DNA of 64,000 nt from Gammaproteobacteria bacterium (ex Lamellibrachia satsuma) (GTDB lineage: Bacteria; Pseudomonadota; Gammaproteobacteria; Chromatiales; Chromatiaceae): NCBI GenBank assembly GCA_019623805.1, contig CP053680.1, forward strand, positions 310,001 through 374,000. Reading direction: 5' to 3'. Below the pieces are notes generated by a model. It had not been told where the DNA came from. It worked only from the letters and a program-made list of their open reading frames with translations, and made no database searches. The position numbers and the translations under genes were made by a program. This document shows positions 31,316 through 40,407 of this stretch, in pieces; position 1 is the first letter of the stretch; every line of letters begins with the position of its first letter.

Positions 31316-31678
31316 ATGTTCAACCAGGCACTCTCTTCACAACAAAACTGCGCATCGACGATTCCGAATTTAACGGGATTGTGGCCAGTGTTAATTATTC
31401 TCTGCTGCAGTTCATTGGTGTTCGCGAATGATCCCCTGCCCCTGCCATCGGGACTGGACCTCTCCCTACCCGACATGGAGCCCGCCGTCACATTGGAGAA
31501 ACACCACAACCGCACGGTGGAGGAGTACCGCGTCAACAATAATCTCTATATGATCAAAGTGACCCCGAATATCGGCCCCTCATATTATATGGTTGATCCG
31601 GACGGCAGCGGCGAAATGGAGATGAAACGCGGCCCAGCCGATGTCAATGTGCCTAAATGGACACTTTTCAGTTGGTAA
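31316..31678 (+). CDS. DUF2782 family protein
   Basis: 120 residues from ATG 31316, chosen because AAGAG is 5-6 bases upstream and because it puts a hydrophobic export signal (LWPVLIILCCSSLVFA) near the N-terminus; an in-frame ATG at 31235 is the alternative. The mature part carries the DUF2782 pattern, ending EEYRVNNNLYMIKVTPNIGP and YYMVDPDGSGEM. Function unknown. The family is typical of gammaproteobacteria and often sits by DNA-metabolism genes, which is not the case here. Confidence 0.8.
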   Translation: MFNQALSSQQNCASTIPNLTGLWPVLIILCCSSLVFANDPLPLPSGLDLSLPDMEPAVTLEKHHNRTVEEYRVNNNLYMIKVTPNIGPSYYMVDPDGSGEMEMKRGPADVNVPKWTLFSW

Positions 31679-31727
31679 CTCAACGCACCCCAAAAACCGG
31701 CACATGAGCCAATCAAACGAGAACACC

Positions 31728-32753
31728 ATGAACAGTAATAGAATCATGCGATGGATACTGACCGGGCTCCTGTTGGCAGCAGTCAGCACAACCGCACTTG
31801 CGAGTACGCTCGAAACCGTCAAAAAACACGGAACACTACGCTGCGGAGTCAACACTGGCTTGCCTGGATTTGCCCTGAAGAGTAGTGCAGGTCGCTGGGA
31901 AGGCATGGACGCCGATTTCTGTCGCGCAGTGGCAGCTGCGGTCTTCGGCGATGCCGAAAAAGTTGAATTCATTCCCCACACAACCAAAACACGTCTGCAG
32001 GCATTGCAGAACGGCAACATCGATCTACTGGCGCACAACGTCACCTGGACCATGAGCCGTGATCTCGGCACGGGTCTCGACTTTGCCGGTATCTACTATT
32101 TTGATGGTCAGGGTTTCATGGTTCGCAAGGATATGAAAGTACGCAGCGCCCTCGCCCTGAATGGAAGCAGCATCTGCGTTATCGGTGGAACCACGAGTGA
32201 AGCCAACGTAAAAGAGTATTTCATCAGGCATCAGATGAAACTTCGTCTGGTGAGCTCTGATACCTCAGTGGATGCACTGAAGAATTTTGAGCAAGGCACT
32301 TGCAAGGTCCTCACCAGCGATCTGTCACAGCTCTATTCCCTGCGCACCAGCACAAAAAACCCTGGCGACTATAAGGTGCTGCCGGAACCCATCTCCAAGG
32401 AGCCACTCGGCCCGGTGGTGCGTGAAGGTGACGATAACTGGCGCGACATCGTCCAGTGGACGCTGTTTACCCTGATCAACGCCGAGGAGATGGGGGTCAG
32501 CTCCAACAACGTCGACCGCGTTCTGGAGATCGCGCACACCCCCGAGGTTCTGCGTCTGCTGGGCAAGACGGGCGCTTCCGGCAAATCTCTAGGCCTGGAA
32601 AACGACTGGTCCTATCAAATCATCCGCAAGGTCGGAAATTACGGTGAGGTTTTCGAGCGCAATCTGGGAAAACAGACTCCGCTTAAAATGAAACGTGGTT
32701 TCAATTCAACCTGGCAAAATGGCGGCCTGCTCTACGCGCCTCCCGTGCGGTAA
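31728..32753 (+). CDS. Amino-acid ABC transporter substrate-binding protein (AapJ/BztA-like)
   Basis: 341 residues from ATG 31728, which gives a proper signal peptide (MRWILTGLLLAAVSTTALAS). A longer frame reaches back into the DUF2782 gene. The family 3 solute-binding fold is seen in VKKHGTLRCGVNTGLPGFAL, GMDADFCRAVAAAVFGD and ALQNGNIDLLAHNVTWTMSR. The length and start motif match AapJ/BztA general amino-acid binding proteins. No permease or ATPase genes are adjacent, so it is an orphan that must use components encoded elsewhere, or it has a sensory role. Confidence 0.9.
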   Translation: MNSNRIMRWILTGLLLAAVSTTALASTLETVKKHGTLRCGVNTGLPGFALKSSAGRWEGMDADFCRAVAAAVFGDAEKVEFIPHTTKTRLQALQNGNIDLLAHNVTWTMSRDLGTGLDFAGIYYFDGQGFMVRKDMKVRSALALNGSSICVIGGTTSEANVKEYFIRHQMKLRLVSSDTSVDALKNFEQGTCKVLTSDLSQLYSLRTSTKNPGDYKVLPEPISKEPLGPVVREGDDNWRDIVQWTLFTLINAEEMGVSSNNVDRVLEIAHTPEVLRLLGKTGASGKSLGLENDWSYQIIRKVGNYGEVFERNLGKQTPLKMKRGFNSTWQNGGLLYAPPVR

Positions 32754-32771
32754 TTAATCAGGAGGCCAGCA

Positions 32772-33389
32772 ATGTTCACGGGTATCGTTCAGGGGACAGT
32801 AGAGGTCGTCGAGATCATCGAAAAAAGTGACTTTCGCACCCACAAGGTCCTTCTGCCAGGCAAGCTTCTGGATGGGCTGGAACCCGGCGCCTCCGTAGCT
32901 CACAACGGTTGTTGTCTGACGGTTACCGGAATCGAGGATGATCTGGTCAGTTTCGACCTGATGCAGGAGACCCTGCGGGTTACCAATCTCGGCGAGGTGG
33001 AAGCTGGTGACCGAGTGAATGTGGAACGGGCCGCCCGCTTCGAGGATGAGATCGGCGGCCATCAAATGTCCGGCCATATCCTCTGCACAGCGATTGTGGT
33101 CAATGTGGTCGCAACAGAAAACAATCATCAGGTTCGTTTCAGACTGCCGGATGAGTGGATGAAATACCTCTTTACCAAGGGATATATCGGCATCGACGGT
33201 ATCAGCCTGACCATCGGTGAGGTATCCGGCAACGAATTCGAGGTCAACCTGATCCCCGAAACCCTGGCTCGCACCAACATCGGCAGTCGCAAACCCGGAG
33301 ACCGGATCAACATCGAGATCGATCCGCAAACCCAAGCTATCGTTGATACCGTGGAACGGGTTTTAGCAAAAACACCCTCTCCTTCCTAA
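32772..33389 (+). CDS. ribE: Riboflavin synthase, alpha chain
   Basis: Converts two 6,7-dimethyl-8-ribityllumazine molecules to riboflavin. 205 residues built as two similar beta-barrels. The N-terminal signature [12 protein letters not shown], the first-barrel CCLTVTGI, the [10 protein letters not shown] segment and the second-barrel [12 protein letters not shown] are all visible. An AGGAGG ribosome site precedes the ATG. It stands alone rather than in a rib operon, and no FMN riboswitch was seen in the 18-base gap upstream. Confidence 0.96.
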   Translation: MFTGIVQGTVEVVEIIEKSDFRTHKVLLPGKLLDGLEPGASVAHNGCCLTVTGIEDDLVSFDLMQETLRVTNLGEVEAGDRVNVERAARFEDEIGGHQMSGHILCTAIVVNVVATENNHQVRFRLPDEWMKYLFTKGYIGIDGISLTIGEVSGNEFEVNLIPETLARTNIGSRKPGDRINIEIDPQTQAIVDTVERVLAKTPSPS

Positions 33390-33590
33390 CCCGGTTGTTT
33401 TTGAGGAAGCAGGTTCCGGGAAGAGGAAACGATTGTAAAATCACGCACGAATAATCATCCTAAATACCGCTCCAGCTTCACTTGGCCCTGTTCATTCATC
33501 GATTTGTGACGCAAAATATTGCCTATCTGAAACGACAGGTAATCTCCGCAACCAAGTCGTCTTCGTCTTCGATTCCAGATAAGTACTTTG

Positions 33591-34793
33591 ATGCAGGCAA
33601 GTGAAACAACCATAGAGGCTCCACCCGTTCGCGTCGCAGCCTTAGGCGTCGACGATCGCATAAGGAACAGCCTGCGCCTATTTTTCCACGAATCCTGCAA
33701 GGATCGATTTCAGCTGGTGGAAGAGGAGGCAGCAGACGCCGTCATCATCGATCTCGACCATAAAAAAGGGATACGACTGGCACAGGAGCAGCGACAGCTT
33801 CATCCATCCACACCGGTCATAGTAATCTCCCAGGATCCACGGGAGACAGGCAGCCTCATAAGCCTGCTCAAACCACTGAAAAAACGCAGTCTTGCAAAAG
33901 CACTGTTACGGGCTGAAGCGCAAGCGAAAGACCCACAGAATTCCTCATCAACCCTGCCCAGCCTGCAAATTGCATCAACGCCGGTCGCGCCTGCTGAAGA
34001 GAGTGGTGAAGATGTCGTCATGGCGGGAATGCCTCCCACCAGCACAGGCTATCAGATCGCCCGCCACCTTGCGGAAAAGGATATCCAGGCATTTCTGGGG
34101 TCAACCCCAGATATTGATACTAATAGTGCCCAGCAACTGGCCAATATCCGCTACGACCCGGATAGTTTTTTCCAGGGAAAACTGAGCCAAATCACTGCCA
34201 TGATGAAACAAAAGGGGCAGGCGGTGCGACTGCAGTTTTCCAATGAAGAGTTCATTATCCTCTACCCCGACGAAGAGATGGCTCAGATTAATATGAGCGA
34301 ATCCAGGTTAGGGGCTCTCTCCGCTGCCCCCATATCACCAGGTGGTCTCTCATTCACTTTTTGCGATGATCTCTTCTCACCGGATGATGGGGCTGCGGAT
34401 TCATTTATGCACCTCGATGCTCTCATGTGGAAAACAGCACTTTGGGCCTCGCGGGGCCGTATCCCCTACGAAACCGATCTCCATAAACCGGTTGCCCTGG
34501 ATCGCTGGCCAAACCTGACGCGTCTGTTGTTATTACCCAACACCCTTGAGATTGCCGCACTCTGGGCGGAGCAACCTCACTCGCTCATCGAAACTGCTGC
34601 AAAGCTAAAAATCCCGCAGCGCTATGTTTTCGGTTTCTACAGCGCAGTTTTTGCCTTGGGGCTGGCAAATACAGGAGAGACAATGAAGACCCTCGACTAT
34701 GTCCCGATTGCTGCCGATACAGGGGAAAAACAGCCGGCCTCTGCCAGCTGGCTCAGCAACTGGATACCATTTTTCCGCAGTAAAAACGGATGA
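33591..34793 (+). CDS. Receiver-like protein of unknown function, partner of a small GTPase
   Basis: 400 residues from ATG 33591 (a TTG just upstream is also in frame). The first 115 residues resemble a degenerate response-regulator receiver (RVAALGVDDRIRNSLRLFF, DAVIIDLDHKKG, VIVISQDPRE, then LLKPLKKRSL). A low-complexity linker follows, and then an unknown C-terminal part with a winged-helix-like stretch (LIETAAKLKIPQRYVFGFYS). No catalytic motif was recognised. The stop overlaps the start of a Ras-like GTPase by 4 bases (ATGA), so they form a pair, possibly a regulator and its switch. Confidence 0.7.
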   Translation: MQASETTIEAPPVRVAALGVDDRIRNSLRLFFHESCKDRFQLVEEEAADAVIIDLDHKKGIRLAQEQRQLHPSTPVIVISQDPRETGSLISLLKPLKKRSLAKALLRAEAQAKDPQNSSSTLPSLQIASTPVAPAEESGEDVVMAGMPPTSTGYQIARHLAEKDIQAFLGSTPDIDTNSAQQLANIRYDPDSFFQGKLSQITAMMKQKGQAVRLQFSNEEFIILYPDEEMAQINMSESRLGALSAAPISPGGLSFTFCDDLFSPDDGAADSFMHLDALMWKTALWASRGRIPYETDLHKPVALDRWPNLTRLLLLPNTLEIAALWAEQPHSLIETAAKLKIPQRYVFGFYSAVFALGLANTGETMKTLDYVPIAADTGEKQPASASWLSNWIPFFRSKNG

Positions 34794-35329
34794 AAAAAGA
34801 CCTCAAAATCATCTTTACCGGGCCGGTGGGGGCAGGCAAAACCACTGCGATCAACGCCATCAGTGATACTGATACCGTGTCCACCAATGAATCCTCCACG
34901 GACGAGCTCCGCTATCGTAAAAACACCACCACAGTCGCAATGGATTACGGCATCATCAACATGGTGGACAGCAAGCGGGTGCATCTCTACGGGACACCTG
35001 GTCAAGAACGTTTCGACTTCATGTGGGACATCCTGATTCAGGGTGGCATGGGCCTGGTCCTGCTGGTGGATAATGCCCGCCCCGACCCGCTGGAAGACAT
35101 GCAGTTTTTTCTGCAGCGATTCGGGGACTTCATCCAGCGCACCCGAGTCGCTATCGGTGTTACCCGAATGGATGTCTCCAGTACACCCAGACTGAACGAA
35201 TACCAGTCATTATTGAATGAGCAGACGCGAAAAATCCCACTTTTCGAAGTGGATGCCAGAGTCAGACAGGACGTATCCATCCTGGTGCAGTCGTTGCTTC
35301 ATTCTCTGGATCATCAGAAGCGCGAATAA
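34790..35329 (+). CDS. Small Ras-like GTPase (COG2229 type)
   Basis: 179 residues with the G-domain motifs of bacterial Arf/Ras-like GTPases: P-loop FTGPVGAGKTTAI at 9-21, switch II LYGTPGQERFDFMW at about 64-77, and TRMD as the G4 guanine motif near 122. In switch II the usual DxxG aspartate is replaced (YGTPGQ), as is common in COG2229 members related to MglA-type switches. There is no membrane segment or lipid-anchor motif. Translationally coupled with the receiver-like gene before it. Role unknown; relatives act in cell polarity or motility. Confidence 0.85.
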   Translation: MKKDLKIIFTGPVGAGKTTAINAISDTDTVSTNESSTDELRYRKNTTTVAMDYGIINMVDSKRVHLYGTPGQERFDFMWDILIQGGMGLVLLVDNARPDPLEDMQFFLQRFGDFIQRTRVAIGVTRMDVSSTPRLNEYQSLLNEQTRKIPLFEVDARVRQDVSILVQSLLHSLDHQKRE

Positions 35330-35397
35330 CCGGAGTTTAGGCTCGCTCAAGTGCAGCGGAACCTGCATCCCGGCAACGCCTTTGTCACTCCAGAAAT

Positions 35398-35430
35398 GCC
35401 CGATCCGCTGCGCTTGATCAGGCCTACGCC
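35398..35430. repeat. Decayed GGCCCGATC palindrome, copy 3
   Basis: GCCCGATCCGCTGCGCTTGATCAGGCCTACGCC matches the palindrome at 28864-28901 apart from a few substitutions. It lies in the 296-base gap before the dab-type cluster. The rest of that gap shows no gene; the promoter of the cluster should lie there but could not be pinpointed. Confidence 0.55.
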
Positions 35431-35625
35431 TCCATTCATTGATTACCATATTAGAAAATATCGATGACTTTTGCGCCGTCTCGTGCTATTTTCCCGCATC
35501 GGTTTTAAGGTCAGATTCATCGCGTATCGGCACCCGTCAGCACGCATTTTGTCAGACCAAGAGGCACACCGGTTTCTAGGGAAGCCCGGCGTGCCTGATA
35601 TTTTCACCTTCCTGATTGGGTCGTG

Positions 35626-37092
35626 ATGGGTTCGCTCACTCAACTATTGATTACACCTGTCGCCACAGCAGTGCTTATCGCCCTGCTTCCTGGACAGAAT
35701 CAACGTCTGATCCGGGGAGTCGCACTCTTCGGCTCCGCCATCGCCTTGCTGCTCTCCTGGCGATTATTCGCCGGCTTTGATAACTCCCTTGCAGATCTGC
35801 AATTCATGGAGGTTGTGCCCTGGAACCCGCGCCTCGGCACATCTTATGCCGTCGGCATCGATGGTATCTCCCTCTCCATGATCCTGCTGGCAACCCTGCT
35901 CAGTCTGGTCGCCCTGGCCGCTTCGGCCAGCATCACCAAGCAGGTGAAAGGCTACTACATACTGGTGTTGGTGCTGGAATCCGCCATGCTCGGGGTATTC
36001 ATGGCCCAGGACTGGTCGCTATTCTATGTCTTCTGGGAACTGACCCTGATCCCGCTCTTCTTCCTCATTGATCGCTGGGGAGGGAAAAATCGTCAGGGTG
36101 CAGCACTCAATTTCGTGCTCTACACCATGGGCGGGTCGGTTTTTATGCTGCTTAGCCTGCTGGTGCTTTTCGACACCCTGCCGGGCCACTCCTTTGCCAT
36201 GGATCAGATGCGCGCCGGCGCGCACCTGATTTCCGAACAGAAACAGGTCCTGATCTTTTTGGGTTTTCTCATCGGTTTCGGGGTCAAGATGCCGATCTTC
36301 CCTATCCACGGCTGGCTGCCGCTGGCCCACGTCGAGGCACCGAGTCCTATCAGCATCCTGCTCTCCGGCATCCTGTTGAAAATGGGATCCTACGGTCTGA
36401 TCCGTGCCGCACAGACCCTGCCCGATGCCGTCATCTCCCTGCAGGGGGTACTGGTTGCCCTCGCGTTGGTAAGTCTGGTCTATGGTGGTCTATTGGCTTG
36501 GCGGCAATGGGATCTGAAACGGATGATCGCCTACTCTTCGGTCAGCCACATGGGTGTGGTGTTGCTGGGCATCGCAACCCTAAATTTCGCCGGTCTGACC
36601 GGAGCGGTTATGCAGATGATGGCACACGGATTGGTGGCGGGCGCCACTTTCCTGCTGATCGGACTGCTCTATGAACGCACCCACACGCGCAACATCAATG
36701 ACTACAGCTCCCTGCTTCGGGTAGCACCACGCTTTGCCTTCTTCACCACGATTGCATTTATCGGCGCCGTTGGCCTGCCCGGCACTTTTGGTTTTATCGC
36801 CGAACTACACGTCCTGATTGGCGGTTTCGAACGTTGGGGCTGGTTGGTGGTACTACTAACCCTAGGCGTATTGATCAGCGCTGCCTATGCGATACGCACT
36901 ATCGGCCGTCTCTTCACCGGGCCCGTTCGAAAGGAGATGCAGGATATCGCTGACCTGCGGCCCAGCGAGATGGCAGCCGCCATCGTGTTGACTGGCGGCA
37001 TTGTCTTATTGGGCATCTTCCCGGCTCCGGCACTGGAGCTTGTGTCCGCCTCCATCACCCAGTTGAGCGCCACCTTCGCGGCCCATCTGTAA
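35626..37092 (+). CDS. NuoM-like proton-translocating subunit, first gene of DAB-type cluster
   Basis: 488 residues (ATG 35626; GTG 35623 is in frame) with about 14 membrane helices. Antiporter-family residues are intact: TM5 Glu in FWELTLIPLFFLIDRWG, TM7 Lys in GFGVKMPIFPIHGWLP, TM8 Lys in LLKMGSYGLIR, TM12 Glu in FGFIAELHVLIGG. By sequence it is complex I subunit 4 (NuoM), but no other nuo genes are nearby. It lies 18 bases before dabA on the same strand, so it is best seen as an extra ion-translocating module of the inorganic-carbon transporter. Confidence 0.9.
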   Translation: MGSLTQLLITPVATAVLIALLPGQNQRLIRGVALFGSAIALLLSWRLFAGFDNSLADLQFMEVVPWNPRLGTSYAVGIDGISLSMILLATLLSLVALAASASITKQVKGYYILVLVLESAMLGVFMAQDWSLFYVFWELTLIPLFFLIDRWGGKNRQGAALNFVLYTMGGSVFMLLSLLVLFDTLPGHSFAMDQMRAGAHLISEQKQVLIFLGFLIGFGVKMPIFPIHGWLPLAHVEAPSPISILLSGILLKMGSYGLIRAAQTLPDAVISLQGVLVALALVSLVYGGLLAWRQWDLKRMIAYSSVSHMGVVLLGIATLNFAGLTGAVMQMMAHGLVAGATFLLIGLLYERTHTRNINDYSSLLRVAPRFAFFTTIAFIGAVGLPGTFGFIAELHVLIGGFERWGWLVVLLTLGVLISAAYAIRTIGRLFTGPVRKEMQDIADLRPSEMAAAIVLTGGIVLLGIFPAPALELVSASITQLSATFAAHL

Positions 37093-37110
37093 TCAAGCGA
37101 GGAGAAAACT

Positions 37111-40100
37111 TTGTCCGCCGCCAGCCATGAGACAGATTCCGTCGATATCCGCAGCCGCCTGCATCATGTTATCGAGCACTTCGAGCATGTACTGCCAGGA
37201 CAGGCGCCGATCAAGGACTTCGTCCACCACAACACGCTGCACGGCTTCCAGCATCTGGAATTCACCGAGGCACTGGCAGAGGCGGAGCGCATTAACGGTG
37301 CAAGGGGCTACCTGCCGGATGACCGTTTCCGGGAGTTCTACGCTGAGGGGCGCATCACCCTGGAAGATCTGCGGGCCGTCATCGATGAGACCCCAGCACT
37401 GGAGCCCGACGAGGTCCTGCTGGAGAATATCGACGGCGCACTGACCTACCGTGATATCACCATTGCGGCTTTGCTCCACCCTCTGAAGACAGTCACTGCC
37501 TGTCAGTTCAACTGGCAGATCGAAGAGTTGGATCTCCTGCGCCGTTTTCAGTCCGACGTCGACAATAACACTCGCCAACATTTTCTCGAAGCTGCCGCCG
37601 AGCAAGGTCTGAGCGACGAAAAGGCTGCCATCTCCGATCTCTGGACCATATGCCTCGAAACCCTCGGCCTGGAGCATTTCTGTATGCACCCGGAGGAGTT
37701 GGTTGATCTCTCTCCGGAGCAGGCGGAGCGCATGCTACACACCCTGACCATTGAGGACGACAGCTTCAGTAGCGTTCACTACCGGGTGCGAAAAGAGTCC
37801 GCCAAGCAACTTGACCGGACAATATCGCGGATCGGACAGGAAATCACTCTGCACGGCCTATTGCTTGAATTGACCGGCAAGGATCTGCTTGATGAGATTC
37901 GTCCACTGCTCATCCGTTTCATCGCCAGTTTTCTTGACCAGGGCCAAGCGGCTTGGCAAGCCCCCGAGCGCGATACAGGCTTTTACACCACCTGGCGACG
38001 CAGCGTCGCCGTCTCTCTAACCGGCTTCTTCAACGAGATGCCGGAGTGGCAGGACGAGATCGCAGTGCTCGACGAGGACCCGATGGAGGCAGTGATCTCT
38101 GAACTGCAGCGCATGGGGCTTCCGGAGACGTACTGGGAATCTTATCTGGAAAGACTCGCCCTGGAGCTGCCCGGCTGGTCCGGCATGTTTCTCTATCGCC
38201 ACAATCACCCCGGCTACGAAGGCTCTCACGATGTCTCCGTGGAGATGCTGGATTACCTCGCGGTACGATTGGTGATGGAACGCCTTTTCGCCCAGCGGCT
38301 GTGCGATCAACAGTGGCAGATTGCGCCCAACCTGGACATGCTGCGCTGGTACTTCCGAAGACGCCGCTCCGAGTTCATGGTGCGCCACAGTCTGCACAAC
38401 AACCGGCTGCCGGAGTATCTCATTGTCCGTGCGCAACAGCTGGAACTGCAGACACCCACACCCAGCGATGACTATCCCCAGTGGCGTCAGCTGGCTGACA
38501 TGATCTGGACATGGCGTCAAAGCCCCGCCTCCGACCGCCCAGCAGGACATTCGGTCTACGGCAGTGCCTGGCAGCTCTTTCGTCTGAGCCAGCATCTGGG
38601 GCTCATCGGACAGGATATCGCTAACCTCGGCGAACAGGGCGTAAGAAAACTCTTTGATTGCCTGCACCGCCTCACTCCCGATACCCAAAGTTTCCTCTGG
38701 CTGCAGGCCTACGAGCGCAACTATCGCGAGCAGATCTTCAACGCGGTCGTCAACAATGAGGGACGGGGACACTGGAAGAGTCGCGGAAGCACACCCGCCG
38801 CGCAAATCGTCTGGTGCATGGACGATCGCGAAGAGGGAATCCGCCGCCACTTGGAAGTCATCAATCCCGCCATTGAAACCTTCGGTGCTGCTGCCCACTA
38901 CAACGTCCCGCACAATTGGCGGGGGCTCACCGACGAGAAGATTTCCGGACTCTGTCCCGTGGTCATGGTACCGGCGCACGAAATCAGGGAGAGAGCGCAT
39001 CCCGGTATGGAAGAGCAGGCAAGACAACTCAGCAAGCGGCACAAGAAGCGGCTTCGACTGAAAGATCTCCTGCATCAGGAGACCCGCCGCAACCTGCTTG
39101 GTTCGACCGTACTGATCGCTCTGGCCGCCCCCGCCACTCTCGGCATTCTGATAGCCAAGGTATTGGCGCCGCTAAAGGTTGGCAAACTCTCTGCCAAACT
39201 GCGTGATACTTACGAAACCGCCGTGCAGACTGACATTGCAGTCACCGCCGCGCCAGATGCACCCGAAGGCACGATCGAACACAACCGTCTCGGTTTCTCG
39301 GATGAGGAACAGGCCGACCGGGTAGAGGTATTTCTGCAAAACATCGGCTTGGTGGATGGCTTCTCACCGCTGCCCATCATCATGGGTCACGGCTCCAGCA
39401 GCGAGAACAATCCGCACCGCGCCGCTTACGACTGCGGCGCCTGCAGCGGCCGTCACTCCGGTCCCAATGCGCGTATTCTCGCCGCCATCGCCAATCGCCC
39501 GGAGATCAGAGAGATCCTGCGTCAACGGGGAATCGACATTCACAAGAACAGCTGGTTCATCGGCGCCTTCCACAACACCTGCGATGAGAACATCGACTGG
39601 TTCGATATGGATAAGGTGCCGAAATCCCACCAGCAGATTCTCTCCGTTATCCAGAGGAATGTGGATGAAGCGTGCCATCATTCGGCTCATGAACGCTGCC
39701 GTAAATTTTTCTCCGCCCCGAAACAACCCAACCTGAAGCAGGCGCTTGCCCATATCCAGGGACGTGGTAACGATTTCAGCCAGGCACGCCCCGAACTGGG
39801 CCACGCCACCAACGCCTGCGCCGTCATCGGTCGCCGTTCCATTACCCAGGGTGCCTTCTTCGACCGCCGGGCCTTTCTCATCTCCTATGATCCCACCATC
39901 GATCCCAGTGGGGAGATCATCGAACGTCTGCTGTTGGCCAACGGTCCGGTGGGCGCGGGTATCAGCCTGGAGTATTACTTCTCCACCGTGAACAACGACG
40001 AATACGGCTGTGGTTCCAAGATAACCCACAACATCACCGGCCTCTTCGGCGTCATGGAGGGGGCCAGCTCCGACCTGCGCACCGGCCTGCCACGGCAGAT

Positions 40101-40407
40101 GATCGAAATCCACGAGGCGATGCGTCTGCAGGTCATCGTGGAGCAGAAGATCGACCTGTTGACTGAGATCTATATGCGACAACCTCCGCTACAGGAGTTG
40201 GTGGGTAAAGGTTGGTTGCTACTCAGCGCCAAAGACCCGGACAGCGACCGAATCGATGTCTTCTATCCCGATCGAGGCTGGGTGCGTTGGGAGGGCCAGA
40301 TCAACGAACTGCCGACAGTGAAAAACTCCGCCGACTGGTACGCGGGGCACATGGAGCCACTGACGCCAGTATTGCTGGAACAACCCGGAGAGACCCGTCA
40401 TGCCTGA
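37111..40407 (+). CDS. dabA: Inorganic-carbon transporter subunit DabA (DUF2309)
   Basis: 1098 residues. TTG 37111 is taken as start because AGGAG lies 7 bases upstream. DabA is a cytoplasmic beta-carbonic-anhydrase-like protein that, driven by DabB, hydrates CO2 to bicarbonate in one direction. The zinc/active-site residues are in place: C569 and D571 in QIVWCMDDREEG, H760 in IIMGHGSSSENNP and C775 in YDCGACSGRHSG. The H-to-C spacing of 15 matches the H. neapolitanus protein. The N-terminal FVHHNTLHGFQHLEF is a further family signature. It overlaps dabB by 8 bases. Confidence 0.96.
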   Translation: MSAASHETDSVDIRSRLHHVIEHFEHVLPGQAPIKDFVHHNTLHGFQHLEFTEALAEAERINGARGYLPDDRFREFYAEGRITLEDLRAVIDETPALEPDEVLLENIDGALTYRDITIAALLHPLKTVTACQFNWQIEELDLLRRFQSDVDNNTRQHFLEAAAEQGLSDEKAAISDLWTICLETLGLEHFCMHPEELVDLSPEQAERMLHTLTIEDDSFSSVHYRVRKESAKQLDRTISRIGQEITLHGLLLELTGKDLLDEIRPLLIRFIASFLDQGQAAWQAPERDTGFYTTWRRSVAVSLTGFFNEMPEWQDEIAVLDEDPMEAVISELQRMGLPETYWESYLERLALELPGWSGMFLYRHNHPGYEGSHDVSVEMLDYLAVRLVMERLFAQRLCDQQWQIAPNLDMLRWYFRRRRSEFMVRHSLHNNRLPEYLIVRAQQLELQTPTPSDDYPQWRQLADMIWTWRQSPASDRPAGHSVYGSAWQLFRLSQHLGLIGQDIANLGEQGVRKLFDCLHRLTPDTQSFLWLQAYERNYREQIFNAVVNNEGRGHWKSRGSTPAAQIVWCMDDREEGIRRHLEVINPAIETFGAAAHYNVPHNWRGLTDEKISGLCPVVMVPAHEIRERAHPGMEEQARQLSKRHKKRLRLKDLLHQETRRNLLGSTVLIALAAPATLGILIAKVLAPLKVGKLSAKLRDTYETAVQTDIAVTAAPDAPEGTIEHNRLGFSDEEQADRVEVFLQNIGLVDGFSPLPIIMGHGSSSENNPHRAAYDCGACSGRHSGPNARILAAIANRPEIREILRQRGIDIHKNSWFIGAFHNTCDENIDWFDMDKVPKSHQQILSVIQRNVDEACHHSAHERCRKFFSAPKQPNLKQALAHIQGRGNDFSQARPELGHATNACAVIGRRSITQGAFFDRRAFLISYDPTIDPSGEIIERLLLANGPVGAGISLEYYFSTVNNDEYGCGSKITHNITGLFGVMEGASSDLRTGLPRQMIEIHEAMRLQVIVEQKIDLLTEIYMRQPPLQELVGKGWLLLSAKDPDSDRIDVFYPDRGWVRWEGQINELPTVKNSADWYAGHMEPLTPVLLEQPGETRHA

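Noticed and set aside
31102..31431. 109-codon frame overlapping the ABC exporter end and the DUF2782 gene
   Set aside because: Overlaps two better-supported genes and has no domain; the DUF2782 frame carries the family motif.
32754..32771. FMN riboswitch upstream of ribE
   Set aside because: Only 18 bases separate ribE from the preceding gene and they contain just the ribosome site; no RFN-like conserved blocks were seen.
38017..39075. 352-codon open frame on the minus strand inside dabA
   Set aside because: It is the exact antisense shadow of a well-supported 1098-residue DabA with catalytic motifs; the translated product shows no domain and the openness follows from codon bias.
39364..40182. 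272-codon minus-strand open frame in the 3' half of dabA
   Set aside because: Shadow of DabA; no ribosome site or recognisable motif.
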